This document shows, piece by piece, positions 34,587-43,070 of a DNA stretch of 64,000 bases. Source of the stretch: Actinomycetota bacterium (GTDB taxonomy: Bacteria; Actinomycetota; Actinomycetes; S36-B12); the NCBI GenBank assembly GCA_030684515.1, contig JAUXVJ010000009.1:186001-250000 (forward strand), given 5' to 3'. The notes below the pieces were generated by a model, which had not been told where the DNA came from, did not search any database, and worked only from the letters and a program-made list of their open reading frames with translations. The number at the start of each line of letters is the position of its first letter. The first letter of the stretch is position 1. The position numbers and the translations under genes are program-made.

Positions 34587-35825
34587 ATGAATTCTGTGGG
34601 CCCGACCACCCTTCGGGGGCGGCTGGGTTCGCTTGCCTCGCACGTGTTGCCGAACCTTGATGAGCGGGCTTGGCGTCGCGCCCGTCGCCAGCAAGTGGCG
34701 CAGCTTCGCAGTGCCGGGGCTGGCATTCCCGAAGCGCTATGGCGGGAACTGGACTCTGTTCAGCGCCCTGCGGCCGCATTGCCACCACATCTGGTCGTGG
34801 TGCCAAATGATGGGCCGTCACGTGAAACCTGGCGTCCTGCAGGTGGCAACTTCTTCTATGAGATTCAGCAGGCCGCTCGCGAATTCCTGCCGGAGACCCC
34901 AGTCACGATCTTTGCCATCGAGGTCGGCGAGCCGGCATCCTCATGGCACCCGCGGCTGGCCAAGTTCCTCGTGGAAGTTGATGCAACGCACCTGATCGCC
35001 CAGGTCGAGGCGGATCCTGAACGAGCCAGTGCGTGGACATGGGATGTGCTGTGGGCGGATCTGTCCGCTCATTGGGACGGGGTCCTGCTCGGACTGGTCT
35101 TTGACTCAGCCTTCCGGATGATCACCCTGCAGAGCAGGGAGCTTGCGCGGATCTCCTCCCGCTTCCTTCTTGTCGATATCTGCATGCCGATGGACGGCGT
35201 GCTGCAGCGTGGGCGCGTTGAGGTCGGACCCGTGAACATGCCCGTCTCAAATGAATCGCTGGCGGTGATCGATGAGCGCACGGCTGCCCTGCCGAAGATC
35301 TACGACGTCTCCTTCATAGGAGCGCTGTATCCCAATCGGGTGGCGTTGATCGAGCGGATTCGAGAGTTCGGCGTGAATATTGCAGTCAATCCGCACCGAT
35401 CCGACCAGGCTGCAGACTTCGCCGCGAGCCGAAGCAATCAACCGACATATGCCGACTACATGCAGGCATTGGCGCAAAGCCGAATGACGATCAACTTCTC
35501 CGAATCAAGTGCAGGCGACGCGCAGCAGTTGAAAACCCGGATCTTGGAGGCAACCGCGATGGGCTGCTTCGTGCTGACTGACGATGTCGATCGCACAGCG
35601 CGCTTCTGGGAAACCACTGACTACGGCTACTTCAAGAATGCCCAGGAACTGCCGGCTCTGATTGCCGCCCTCCTCAATGATCGTCCAGCTCTTGAAGCAG
35701 CAGCGTCCAGGAGCAAGGCTCGAGCACGTGAGATCAACGACTCCAGCTTCTGGGGAGGAATTCAGGCCGGCCTGGCAGCGCGCGGCCTGCCACCTCTAGA
35801 GCGGGCGCACTACTTGATGCGGTAG
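34587..35825 (+). CDS. CgeB-like GT-B glycosyltransferase
   Basis: A 412-residue protein. The C-terminal half carries YDVSFIGALYPNRVALIERI, a SRMTINFSESSAGDAQQLKTRILEA helix-loop and a GCFVLTDDV strand, all typical of the CgeB/Glyco_trans_1_2 family that resembles GT4 donors. The N-terminal half is poorly conserved, with no membrane helices. It converges with the membrane-protein operon (16-nt overlap). The probable role is a transferase in the same glycan, donor unknown. Confidence 0.78.
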   Translation: MNSVGPTTLRGRLGSLASHVLPNLDERAWRRARRQQVAQLRSAGAGIPEALWRELDSVQRPAAALPPHLVVVPNDGPSRETWRPAGGNFFYEIQQAAREFLPETPVTIFAIEVGEPASSWHPRLAKFLVEVDATHLIAQVEADPERASAWTWDVLWADLSAHWDGVLLGLVFDSAFRMITLQSRELARISSRFLLVDICMPMDGVLQRGRVEVGPVNMPVSNESLAVIDERTAALPKIYDVSFIGALYPNRVALIERIREFGVNIAVNPHRSDQAADFAASRSNQPTYADYMQALAQSRMTINFSESSAGDAQQLKTRILEATAMGCFVLTDDVDRTARFWETTDYGYFKNAQELPALIAALLNDRPALEAAASRSKARAREINDSSFWGGIQAGLAARGLPPLERAHYLMR

Positions 35826-37588
35826 AGCTGCCATCGCTCGTCGAGGCCGGTTGCCACCGGTTTGCCGAACAAGGTCTTCAGTTCGTCTGTGATCACTTCA
35901 GGCTGGTTGAAGCCCCGGGTGTCCACGTGCACTGCGCAGAAGCCCTTCTCCTTGAGCTCTTGAACCTGGAAGCCACTGACGCCGGCCGTGAAGTCCAGTT
36001 GCCAATTGCTCGCTGAGGTATCGCGCATCGCGCCGTATGAGAAGTCCTTGTCCTTGTTGGTGAGTCCGACGAGGAAGTGGTCGTAGTCATTCAGATTTGG
36101 CTCGGCTATCCCGTTCTCTGGATAGATCATGATCGGCAATTGGAAGACGCCGCAACGTTCAGGAATTGCCTTGTTCACGGCCGCGGCGTACTTGACCCCG
36201 TGGTCAACGATGGAGCGCCCGCCGCGTGCGACATCGTCGTAGAGGCCCTTCCAGGGAACGATGCTGTCAACAATCGTGATCATGACGATCACGGCCGCAA
36301 TGCTGAATGTCACCAGGGACTTGCGGGTCCAATTGGCACCGGCGATCGCAGCCGCTGCACCCAGGATGAACAACAGCAGCATCAGCGGGAGCAGCCGGTT
36401 CCAATCCCGAATCTGGGTGATCAGGAAGTTTGCGATGAGAAAGTTCAGACTCCAAGGTCCAAAGACCAGCACCATCAGCATCAACAGGTAGCCAACGAAG
36501 GAAATGCTCGGGCGCACAGCGTCATCGACAGGCGTCCAAGTGTTCAATGCTCGGCGACGGAAGTACCTCACGAGTCCAAAGATGAACACGAGCAGACAGG
36601 CACTGGTGATCCAGGTCCCGTAGTTCGTCAGGAGGTTCTGTTCTTCGGTTGGAGCCTCGGCGAACATCGTTCCGATGAGGTTGTTGTACCCACCAAGGAG
36701 TGGGTTGTACGGAGCCGGCAGAACGCTGATCGCCAGATCGCCGCCGTACTTCACCGTGTCCATCGGATCGCGCTGCCCCAGATTGACGACTTCGGGATTG
36801 GATGCACGGGCCAAGATCGACGGCAACAGCCCGATGATCGCGACTAATACCAGCGAGATGAGTGGCACCGCACCCAGCACCAGTTTCTTCATTCGATCGC
36901 CCTGGGCCACCCGCCACAGAAGTGCTGCGACCAGCATCATTCCGGTGAAGAAGGAGAAGTAGACCGCGCTCCACGCGGCGAGTACGACAAGCAGTGCGAT
37001 GAGTGCGAAATACCAGCGGCGTCGTCGTTTGTCCTCGCAGGTGAGCCACAATTGCAAGCGCCCAGATCCAACGAGCAGCGCCAGGATCACGCCAGCGACG
37101 GCACCATACAAAGTGGCCAGGTACAGGTGGCCAAGGGCGCGTCCCCAGTGCCAGGGGATGAAGGTGAAAGCGACGCCGAGTGCGATGGCCAGCGGGCCAC
37201 GCAAGCCCATGAGACGAATCGCGCAGTACGCCATGACTGCCACGATCGGGAAAGTCAGAATCAGCAGCAGGTTGATGCCAATGAACGGCTGGCCAGTGAT
37301 CATGGTGACGATCTGCGCGAAGGTGTTCTGGGTGATGTCCAGGCCGGGGAAGTAGTTCAAGTTCATGCCGTAGGGGAAGCCGTAGTGAGTGTCTACTGCG
37401 TAATGCCACCAGTTCCAGGTCTCGGCATTGATGTAGGTAGCGGTCATATCGCCACCGCTCCAAGGAACGTTGATGTCCTTCAGGTTTGGCCCGAAGACGA
37501 TCAGCGAGCACAGGAAGCTGATCACTGCCGTCGCGGTGACTTCGATGGTCGTCTGAGCGCGGGAACTCACACTGGTGAGTCGATTCAT
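35810..37588 (-). CDS. Polytopic GT-C-like membrane protein
   Basis: A 592-residue protein with about 12 helices. The first large loop reads SGGDMTATYINAETWNWW, placing an acidic residue where GT-C enzymes carry the catalytic Asp, and MNLNYFPGLDITQN follows. The C-terminal ~130 residues are soluble, with cysteines at PERCGVFQ and KGFCAVHV. Such proteins transfer sugars from polyprenyl-phosphate donors outside the membrane. It overlaps the next membrane protein by 4 nt, so the two are co-translated. Confidence 0.74.
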   Translation of the reverse strand: MNRLTSVSSRAQTTIEVTATAVISFLCSLIVFGPNLKDINVPWSGGDMTATYINAETWNWWHYAVDTHYGFPYGMNLNYFPGLDITQNTFAQIVTMITGQPFIGINLLLILTFPIVAVMAYCAIRLMGLRGPLAIALGVAFTFIPWHWGRALGHLYLATLYGAVAGVILALLVGSGRLQLWLTCEDKRRRRWYFALIALLVVLAAWSAVYFSFFTGMMLVAALLWRVAQGDRMKKLVLGAVPLISLVLVAIIGLLPSILARASNPEVVNLGQRDPMDTVKYGGDLAISVLPAPYNPLLGGYNNLIGTMFAEAPTEEQNLLTNYGTWITSACLLVFIFGLVRYFRRRALNTWTPVDDAVRPSISFVGYLLMLMVLVFGPWSLNFLIANFLITQIRDWNRLLPLMLLLFILGAAAAIAGANWTRKSLVTFSIAAVIVMITIVDSIVPWKGLYDDVARGGRSIVDHGVKYAAAVNKAIPERCGVFQLPIMIYPENGIAEPNLNDYDHFLVGLTNKDKDFSYGAMRDTSASNWQLDFTAGVSGFQVQELKEKGFCAVHVDTRGFNQPEVITDELKTLFGKPVATGLDERWQLYRIK

Positions 37589-39279
37589 GCTTGTGTCCAG
37601 TTGAGTCGAGTCAGACAGACATTGAAGTACGCGATCTGCTCAACCGGCCAGGAGAATTGGCTGCAGGTGGGCGATGACGCCTGTGCATCTGTGGGTATTC
37701 CCCGCATGAAAGTTGAAATCCCGTCCATTGAGTTTCCGTACATTGCGATCACGCTTGGTCGAATTGAGTTGAGTCGGGCCAGATCATCTGCATTGAGCTC
37801 AGCGAACAATCCGATGCGATTGGGGCCCCACAGTTGCATACCTGCGACAACATAGAGCTCGCGATCGCCATTGACCCAATCGCCATCTACCCACGTGAGG
37901 ATGGTGTCATCGCGGCTTGTGCTGGCTAGCACCCACTCCTGTGCGTGAACGGCGTTGTGCATCTTGTCTGCGATCGAATTGTCATTGAAAGCCCAGCTAT
38001 AAGGGCTGAGGTAGTACAGGCCGAGTGAGGGGCGTGAATTCTGCAGGATCTGACCGCCGATCAGCACAATGGCAAGTGCAAGCACAGCCGAGTGCACGGC
38101 GAATCTCTGCGGGCTCAGCGCGATGAGGGCAATGGCTGCGGCCACCAGCAGCACAGCCAGCAGTTGTCCCTTGTGGAGGCCGATGGCTCCGGGCCAGTGG
38201 CCGACGGCGAATATCGCAGCAACCGAAATGCCGGCAAGCACCATCGCCGAGATTGACCATCGGGCTGGCTCCTGGCTGGCAGCTGGGGTTGTGACAGCCG
38301 CGATGCCCAGCGCAAGTGCGATGAGGGCCGGGGGCCAGAGCATGGCTTGGTAGAGCGGAGCTTCCAGTGCTATCCCGCCCATGAGCGGCGAGAAGACAAA
38401 CATGAAGGCCGCGCTGCTGGCGCTGATCGCAAATCCAAGTTGCGCAGCGGGAGATTGACGCCTCATCAACCAGATGGCGAAAGTGAGGATCACAATCGCA
38501 AACGGAACGAGCATGGAGATGTCTTGAAGCCAGATGGGTTCCTTGCTGGCAAAGTCGCTGAGTTTGATTCCCTGGGCGTCCAGGTAGGCCGAGAACCAGT
38601 TCAGCTCGGGATACAGGACTTTTCCGATACCGAGGAAGAAGACAAAGGTCACGAGGGTCGCGATGGCGGTGAAGAGCAGATCGCGCATGCGCACCGCGCG
38701 ACGTTGAATGCGAATGACCAGCCACACCACCCCGGCGAGGAGTACTCCAGGGGGGTTCACCATCACGAGCCAACCCATGAGCGCTCCGGCGAGAATTGCG
38801 GACCTTCTGCTGTCAAACATCGCAGCGGCAATCAGTGCGCTCGTGCCGGCCAGTACGGCCCCAGTCACGTATGGATTGGCGAGATAGCTCAGCGGGACCG
38901 TGCTCAGGCTGATAGCGGCGGTCAAGACTGTCGCGGTCAGCGTGCTGGTGAACTTTCTGACGGCGACGTAGGCGCCCGCGACGAATATGGCGAGCAGGAA
39001 CCAATGCCACAAGGCCATGCCCGGCCAGATCCCGAACACTGTTGTCAGCGCATGAGTGGGCGCAATCTGGCCTAGGCGAGTCCAGAAGTAGGAGTTGTCG
39101 TAGGCCCGGTCGCTGACCTCACTGCCGAAGATTCCCAGTGATGCGTAGAAGGAGGAGTCGGGCGTGTCCAGCCCGGCCCAACGTTGGGCGGTGAGGACGA
39201 GAGTCAGCCAGATGGCCCCGGCGCAGGCGAGGTCAGCCCAGTACGCGACCAGCCATCTTCGGCCAGAAGCAAGCAGCAC
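37585..39279 (-). CDS. Polytopic GT-C-like membrane protein
   Basis: A 564-residue protein with about 12 helices. The first loop has LDTPDSSFYASLGIFG with acidic residues after the first helix, consistent with a GT-C catalytic loop. A soluble C-terminal domain (~400-564) contains two cysteines near its end (SPTCSQFSW and FNVCLTR). It begins with GTG and lies 12 nt after the secreted protein gene, so a three-gene operon 39891 to 35810 is likely. Confidence 0.74.
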   Translation of the reverse strand: MLLASGRRWLVAYWADLACAGAIWLTLVLTAQRWAGLDTPDSSFYASLGIFGSEVSDRAYDNSYFWTRLGQIAPTHALTTVFGIWPGMALWHWFLLAIFVAGAYVAVRKFTSTLTATVLTAAISLSTVPLSYLANPYVTGAVLAGTSALIAAAMFDSRRSAILAGALMGWLVMVNPPGVLLAGVVWLVIRIQRRAVRMRDLLFTAIATLVTFVFFLGIGKVLYPELNWFSAYLDAQGIKLSDFASKEPIWLQDISMLVPFAIVILTFAIWLMRRQSPAAQLGFAISASSAAFMFVFSPLMGGIALEAPLYQAMLWPPALIALALGIAAVTTPAASQEPARWSISAMVLAGISVAAIFAVGHWPGAIGLHKGQLLAVLLVAAAIALIALSPQRFAVHSAVLALAIVLIGGQILQNSRPSLGLYYLSPYSWAFNDNSIADKMHNAVHAQEWVLASTSRDDTILTWVDGDWVNGDRELYVVAGMQLWGPNRIGLFAELNADDLARLNSIRPSVIAMYGNSMDGISTFMRGIPTDAQASSPTCSQFSWPVEQIAYFNVCLTRLNWTQA

Positions 39280-39291
39280 GCCGAATGCTGC

Positions 39292-39891
39292 TTAGCGGGC
39301 GTAACTGACAGTGAGCTCACCGGTAGCGAACACCACAGACGGACTGAAGGTGTTCGTGTGAAGTTTGAGGTTCATGTAGTCGGCTACCTCTTGGCTTGCG
39401 ATCTTCAGATCCATCCCAGTGAAACTTGAATTGACGCTGTAGATCGTGGGCAGGGATCGCACGCTTGCAATGTTGGAGATTGTAAAGAGCCGCTTGTTTG
39501 TCTTGTCGGGCATGACGCAATCCACCACACGTACAAGCGTGTCGACGGCTGGGTTCAGGCAGTTGATGAAGTCACCGGTCTTGGTGTTCGTGATCCGAAT
39601 CGAGCCACCAGTGAAGATGGCCGTTTTCTCACGCGCAACGACTGGGAAGTCTGCTATTGCCTGAGTCCCATTGATCTTGGTGACGTAGGTAGCGGGTGCG
39701 GCCCCTGAGACCTTGATGTTGTTGTACGCCCACGTGGTCAGGATGCCTGGACCCGTGGTGAAGGTGAAGGCGCCAGTGGCAGGTGAGGCAGAGCTCGTGG
39801 TGTCAGCAGCGAAAGCAGGGGGCAGGATCAGGGCGGTTCCCAGCACAGCCGACAGTGCGACGGCCGTGCTGAAGATTGCTTTGATTCCCAT
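39292..39891 (-). CDS. Secreted protein of unknown function
   Basis: A 199-residue exported protein. The signal peptide MGIKAIFSTAVALSAVLGTA extends to an AFA|AD cleavage site at about residue 26. The mature part is beta-rich, with two cysteines (FINCLNP and VVDCVMP) that probably form a disulfide. No family is recognised. The ATG at 39891 begins at the signal peptide, and TATCCT (39899-39904, minus strand) ends 7 nt before it, consistent with leaderless expression. It leads the operon with the two GT-C-like genes, so it may be surface-attached or assist the glycan. Confidence 0.68.
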   Translation of the reverse strand: MGIKAIFSTAVALSAVLGTALILPPAFAADTTSSASPATGAFTFTTGPGILTTWAYNNIKVSGAAPATYVTKINGTQAIADFPVVAREKTAIFTGGSIRITNTKTGDFINCLNPAVDTLVRVVDCVMPDKTNKRLFTISNIASVRSLPTIYSVNSSFTGMDLKIASQEVADYMNLKLHTNTFSPSVVFATGELTVSYAR

Positions 39892-39909
39892 GTCGGCAAG
39901 GATAACCCT

Positions 39910-41289
39910 GTGAACCAAACTTCACGTCCTGTCGCTGCTGGGCTGCTCACGGGGATGCGCGCGATCGTGGGCGCTGAGCACCTGCTCGTTGAGTCTGATC
40001 AGCGCGCTTCGTACTGCACCGACTGGACCAGGCTCTATTCGGGCGAATGCTTGGCCGTGGTGCGCCCGGCTTCCGTCAGTGAGGTCTCCTCTTTGCTGTC
40101 GCTGTTGCACGAATTCCAACAGCCGGTGCTCGTGCAGGGCGGCAATACCAGTCTGGTGGGTGGGGCTGTCCCAGGGGAGTCCCAAGCCAAGCCACCGGTC
40201 ATCTTGTCGACCCTGCGCTTGCGTCAGGTCGATCCAGTCGATCAGCTCACGGGGCAGCTGACGGCCCAGTCCGGTGCCCTGTTGAGTTCGGTGCAGCAAG
40301 CGGCTCGGGCAGCCGGATGGATGTATGGCGTGGACTTGGCGGCCCGCGACTCTGCAACTATCGGTGGGACGATAGCTACGAATGCAGGTGGTACCCAGGT
40401 TGTGGCCTATGGGATGACTCGATCACAGATTCTGGGTATCCAGGCGGTGCTCGCCGATGGCACGGTGATCACCCACCTGACCGGACTTCTGAAGGACAAT
40501 ACCGGCTTTGATCTGGGCGCGCTGCTGTGTGGATCAGAAGGCACCTTGGCGGTCATCACGGCTGTGCGACTGCGTCTGCACCGACCGCATCGGCGTACCT
40601 CGTTGGCAATGGTGGGGTGCAGTTCGTACGACTCTGCCCTGGCATTGATGTCGAAGGCTCGACAGTCCAGCGAGCTCATCGCTGCGGAGTCGATTGATTC
40701 GACGGGGATGGACCTCGCAGCTAGCGCACTGGGACTGGCTTCGCCCTTGGCCCGGCAGTGGCCAGTTGTGGCCGTGATTGAGGTGGCAGATGGCGGTGAC
40801 GCATCGGGGCTCCCGCTCACCGCTGATCATGATGCGGCCATTGCTATGAACCCCGCCGACCAGGCACGACTGTGGGCCTATCGAGAGCGGCAGGCCGAGG
40901 CCTACGCGAGCTTGGGTTTGGTGCACAAACTCGACATCTCGGTGCCACTGGGTCTCATGCAGACAGTGCTGGCCGAACTCGGTGATCTCATGGCGGCCGA
41001 GCCGAAGGTGACCTGTTTTGGTTTCTTTGGCCACCTTGCCGATGGCAATGTTCACGTTGAATTCATCGGGCCCGGCAATGCAGATCTGAGTCTGCAGGAT
41101 TCCATCCTCGAACGAGTGGCTGCCTACGGAGGATCAATCTCCGCGGAGCACGGCATTGGGCGTCTGAAGACGCAGTACCTGCACCTGTCGAGATCGGCGC
41201 CGGAGATCCACGTGATGAGGGCGATCAAGGATGCGTGGGATCCTCAGGGACTGCTCAACCCCGGTGTCCTGTTCAGCGATCCCGCCTGA
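39910..41289 (+). CDS. FAD-linked oxidase (GlcD / D-2-hydroxyacid dehydrogenase family)
   Basis: A 459-residue flavoprotein of the PCMH/vanillyl-alcohol-oxidase type. It has VVRPASVSEVSSLLSLL and VQGGNTSLVGGAVPG in the FAD-binding domain, GATIGGTIATNAGGT-like sequence (DSATIGGTIATNAGGT) near 155, FFGHLADGNVHVEF near 372 and SAEHGIGRLKTQYL near 411. Members oxidise D-lactate, glycolate or D-2-hydroxyglutarate. The GTG start has AAGGA (39898-39902) 7 nt upstream. It begins a plus-strand group with the phosphodiesterase and DUF5926 genes. Substrate specificity is not readable. Confidence 0.88.
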   Translation: MNQTSRPVAAGLLTGMRAIVGAEHLLVESDQRASYCTDWTRLYSGECLAVVRPASVSEVSSLLSLLHEFQQPVLVQGGNTSLVGGAVPGESQAKPPVILSTLRLRQVDPVDQLTGQLTAQSGALLSSVQQAARAAGWMYGVDLAARDSATIGGTIATNAGGTQVVAYGMTRSQILGIQAVLADGTVITHLTGLLKDNTGFDLGALLCGSEGTLAVITAVRLRLHRPHRRTSLAMVGCSSYDSALALMSKARQSSELIAAESIDSTGMDLAASALGLASPLARQWPVVAVIEVADGGDASGLPLTADHDAAIAMNPADQARLWAYRERQAEAYASLGLVHKLDISVPLGLMQTVLAELGDLMAAEPKVTCFGFFGHLADGNVHVEFIGPGNADLSLQDSILERVAAYGGSISAEHGIGRLKTQYLHLSRSAPEIHVMRAIKDAWDPQGLLNPGVLFSDPA

Positions 41290-41305
41290 CTCATGAAAGG
41301 CTGAG

Positions 41306-42115
41306 ATGGTGGGCTCGGATTCGCAATCGCGGAATCGGCCCCTTGTCATCGCCCATCGTGGCTCGCATGAATTCGAACCTGAGCACAGCCTTGCCGCCTA
41401 TTTGCGTGCCGTCGATGAGAAGGCCGATGGCATTGAATGCGATGTTCGCCTCACCACCGACGGCACATTGGTCTGTATGCACGACCGCCGAATCGATCGC
41501 ACGAGCAATGGTGACGGAACAGTTTCTGCGATGCGCCTGCATGATCTATTGAAGTACGACTTCAGCGAGCCCGGACTGGATTTGGCATCGGTCACGCCGG
41601 CTCTTGATGAGCGCCGAACTGTGCTCACACTTCGCGTTCTGCTTGCCGCGATGCTGGATTCGTCTTCGACCATGAGCTTCTCGATTGAGACCAAGCATCC
41701 GACAAGGTTTGGCAGATACGTTGAACTAGAGTTGGTCGAAGAGCTCCGCTACTTCGGCCTGATTCGATCAGCGGAGAAAGACGCGCGAGTGCGGGTGATG
41801 TCCTTCAGCGCCTCGGCGATCCAGAGAGTGGCCGCACTGGAGCCGAGCGTTCCCACGGTCCATTTGATGCGCAGCATTCCTCCCTGGCGCCGGGCTGGTG
41901 CCTTGGCCGGGTCCGCTCGCATTGCTGGCATCTCGGTGGATGCCCTCCTGAAACGGCCTGAATTCGTGTCTGCGGTGCATGCATCGCATGGACAAGTGCA
42001 CGTCTGGACAGTCAACGACCCCGAGCAAGTAGTGCAGTGTCTGGAACTCGGAGTCGACGCGATCATCAGCGATCGACCTGGGATGGTGCGTGAGCAGATG
42101 GGCCAGCATCCCTAA
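41306..42115 (+). CDS. Glycerophosphodiester phosphodiesterase
   Basis: A 269-residue GDPD TIM-barrel. IAHRGSHEFEPEHS contains the catalytic His-Arg-Gly (H17-G19), GIECDVRLTTDG supplies metal ligands E44 and D46, and VCMHD gives the second catalytic His (H59). The terminal motif VDAIISDRPG closes the barrel. It hydrolyses glycerophosphodiesters to glycerol-3-phosphate and an alcohol. There is no signal peptide, so it is cytoplasmic. AAAGG lies 5 nt before the ATG. The genomic neighbour DUF5926 follows in the order usual for actinobacteria. Confidence 0.9.
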   Translation: MVGSDSQSRNRPLVIAHRGSHEFEPEHSLAAYLRAVDEKADGIECDVRLTTDGTLVCMHDRRIDRTSNGDGTVSAMRLHDLLKYDFSEPGLDLASVTPALDERRTVLTLRVLLAAMLDSSSTMSFSIETKHPTRFGRYVELELVEELRYFGLIRSAEKDARVRVMSFSASAIQRVAALEPSVPTVHLMRSIPPWRRAGALAGSARIAGISVDALLKRPEFVSAVHASHGQVHVWTVNDPEQVVQCLELGVDAIISDRPGMVREQMGQHP

Positions 42116-42118
42116 GGT
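42113..42118 (+). promoter_or_regulatory. Putative leaderless -10 (TAAGGT) overlapping a stop codon
   Basis: TAAGGT ends 7 nt before the ATG at 42126 and its first three bases are the TAA stop of the phosphodiesterase gene. AAGG could instead act as a ribosome site, so the call is uncertain. Confidence 0.3.
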
Positions 42119-42125
42119 TCGCACC

Positions 42126-43070
42126 ATGGCAAAGAAGAAGGCTCCGGTCCCTACCTCAGCGACACTCGATGAAGACGGAGCAATTCCGGTAGTCGGAATG
42201 CGTGAGCCCTGCCCGTGTGGTTCCGGCAGGCGCTACAAGGCCTGCCATGGTCGTACTGTTGCCTCGGTTGATTCGACTCGACCATTTGAAGGATTCGCCT
42301 CAGAGGCCGACATCGTGGTGCTGCGCGAACTCGTGCCCTCGGCCACCGTTGCGCTGACACTTCGCGATTCGGACCGCAAGGTCACTCTTGCAACGGTGCT
42401 GCCGATGGCACATCCGGGCCTGGTGCGAGCCGATGGCGAGATCCTGCTGGGCTTGCAGGTCAATACGAGCACCGGCAATGCCAGCCGTGACTTGGCCCTG
42501 GCCCTGCACACTGCGCTGGATGCCGAGCCCAGCTCGACGGTGGGTCCATCACGTGATGCCGCCAGCCCGCTTCGCTTGCAGCAACTCGTGGAGACAGACC
42601 AAGCGCTTGAAATCGACGTCCACTCGAATTTCGACTACTGGGTCGACGCCGAGGAAATCACTGATGAGGTCAAGGCGTCATTGGAGGCGGCAAGTGCGCA
42701 TGCCAATCCCACGCAACGCCTGACCTCTGTCGAATCTGCATACTGGACGCAGATGGGCGAGAAGGAGCACTTGCGCTGGGGCATGCTCGTCGCAGAAGAG
42801 CCCCTGCTCAATGCCCTTGCTCGGCTCCAGGCCGCTGGTGAGAGCTCACTTGGCGAGGGAACAACGCTGGTGGGCATGTTTCGAGCTCAGGGGATCATCA
42901 TTCCGGTCTGGGATCTGCCGCTGGGGTTTGGCGCTGCGGCAACTGAGGCGCCAGCGGCAGCATTCCTGGCGCGGCTGAACTCTGCCCTGGACTCCAATGC
43001 GCCGCTGACGGACACTGAGCGCCGGGCACGCGCCTTGTTGATCACCAAGCAGGTCACACTGCGGGATTAG
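42126..43070 (+). CDS. DUF5926 family protein with SEC-C zinc motif
   Basis: A 314-residue protein with a basic start (MAKKKAP), then a SEC-C motif REPCPCGSGRRYKACHG (zinc ligands C29, C31, C40, H41), then a long alpha/beta domain with SNFDYWVDAEE and MGEKEHLRWGML. This combination is the actinobacterial DUF5926 family, whose biochemical role is not known. The ATG at 42126 is chosen over 42090 because the latter overlaps the phosphodiesterase gene and adds no conserved sequence. Confidence 0.85.
   Translation: MAKKKAPVPTSATLDEDGAIPVVGMREPCPCGSGRRYKACHGRTVASVDSTRPFEGFASEADIVVLRELVPSATVALTLRDSDRKVTLATVLPMAHPGLVRADGEILLGLQVNTSTGNASRDLALALHTALDAEPSSTVGPSRDAASPLRLQQLVETDQALEIDVHSNFDYWVDAEEITDEVKASLEAASAHANPTQRLTSVESAYWTQMGEKEHLRWGMLVAEEPLLNALARLQAAGESSLGEGTTLVGMFRAQGIIIPVWDLPLGFGAAATEAPAAAFLARLNSALDSNAPLTDTERRARALLITKQVTLRD

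Noticed and set aside
36077-36847. 256-residue plus-strand ORF
   Set aside because: It is rich in Gln/His/Asp and lies fully opposite a membrane-protein gene with clear helices.
36522-37511. 329-residue minus-strand ORF in another frame
   Set aside because: Arg/His/Pro-rich shadow inside the GT-C-like gene at 35810-37588.
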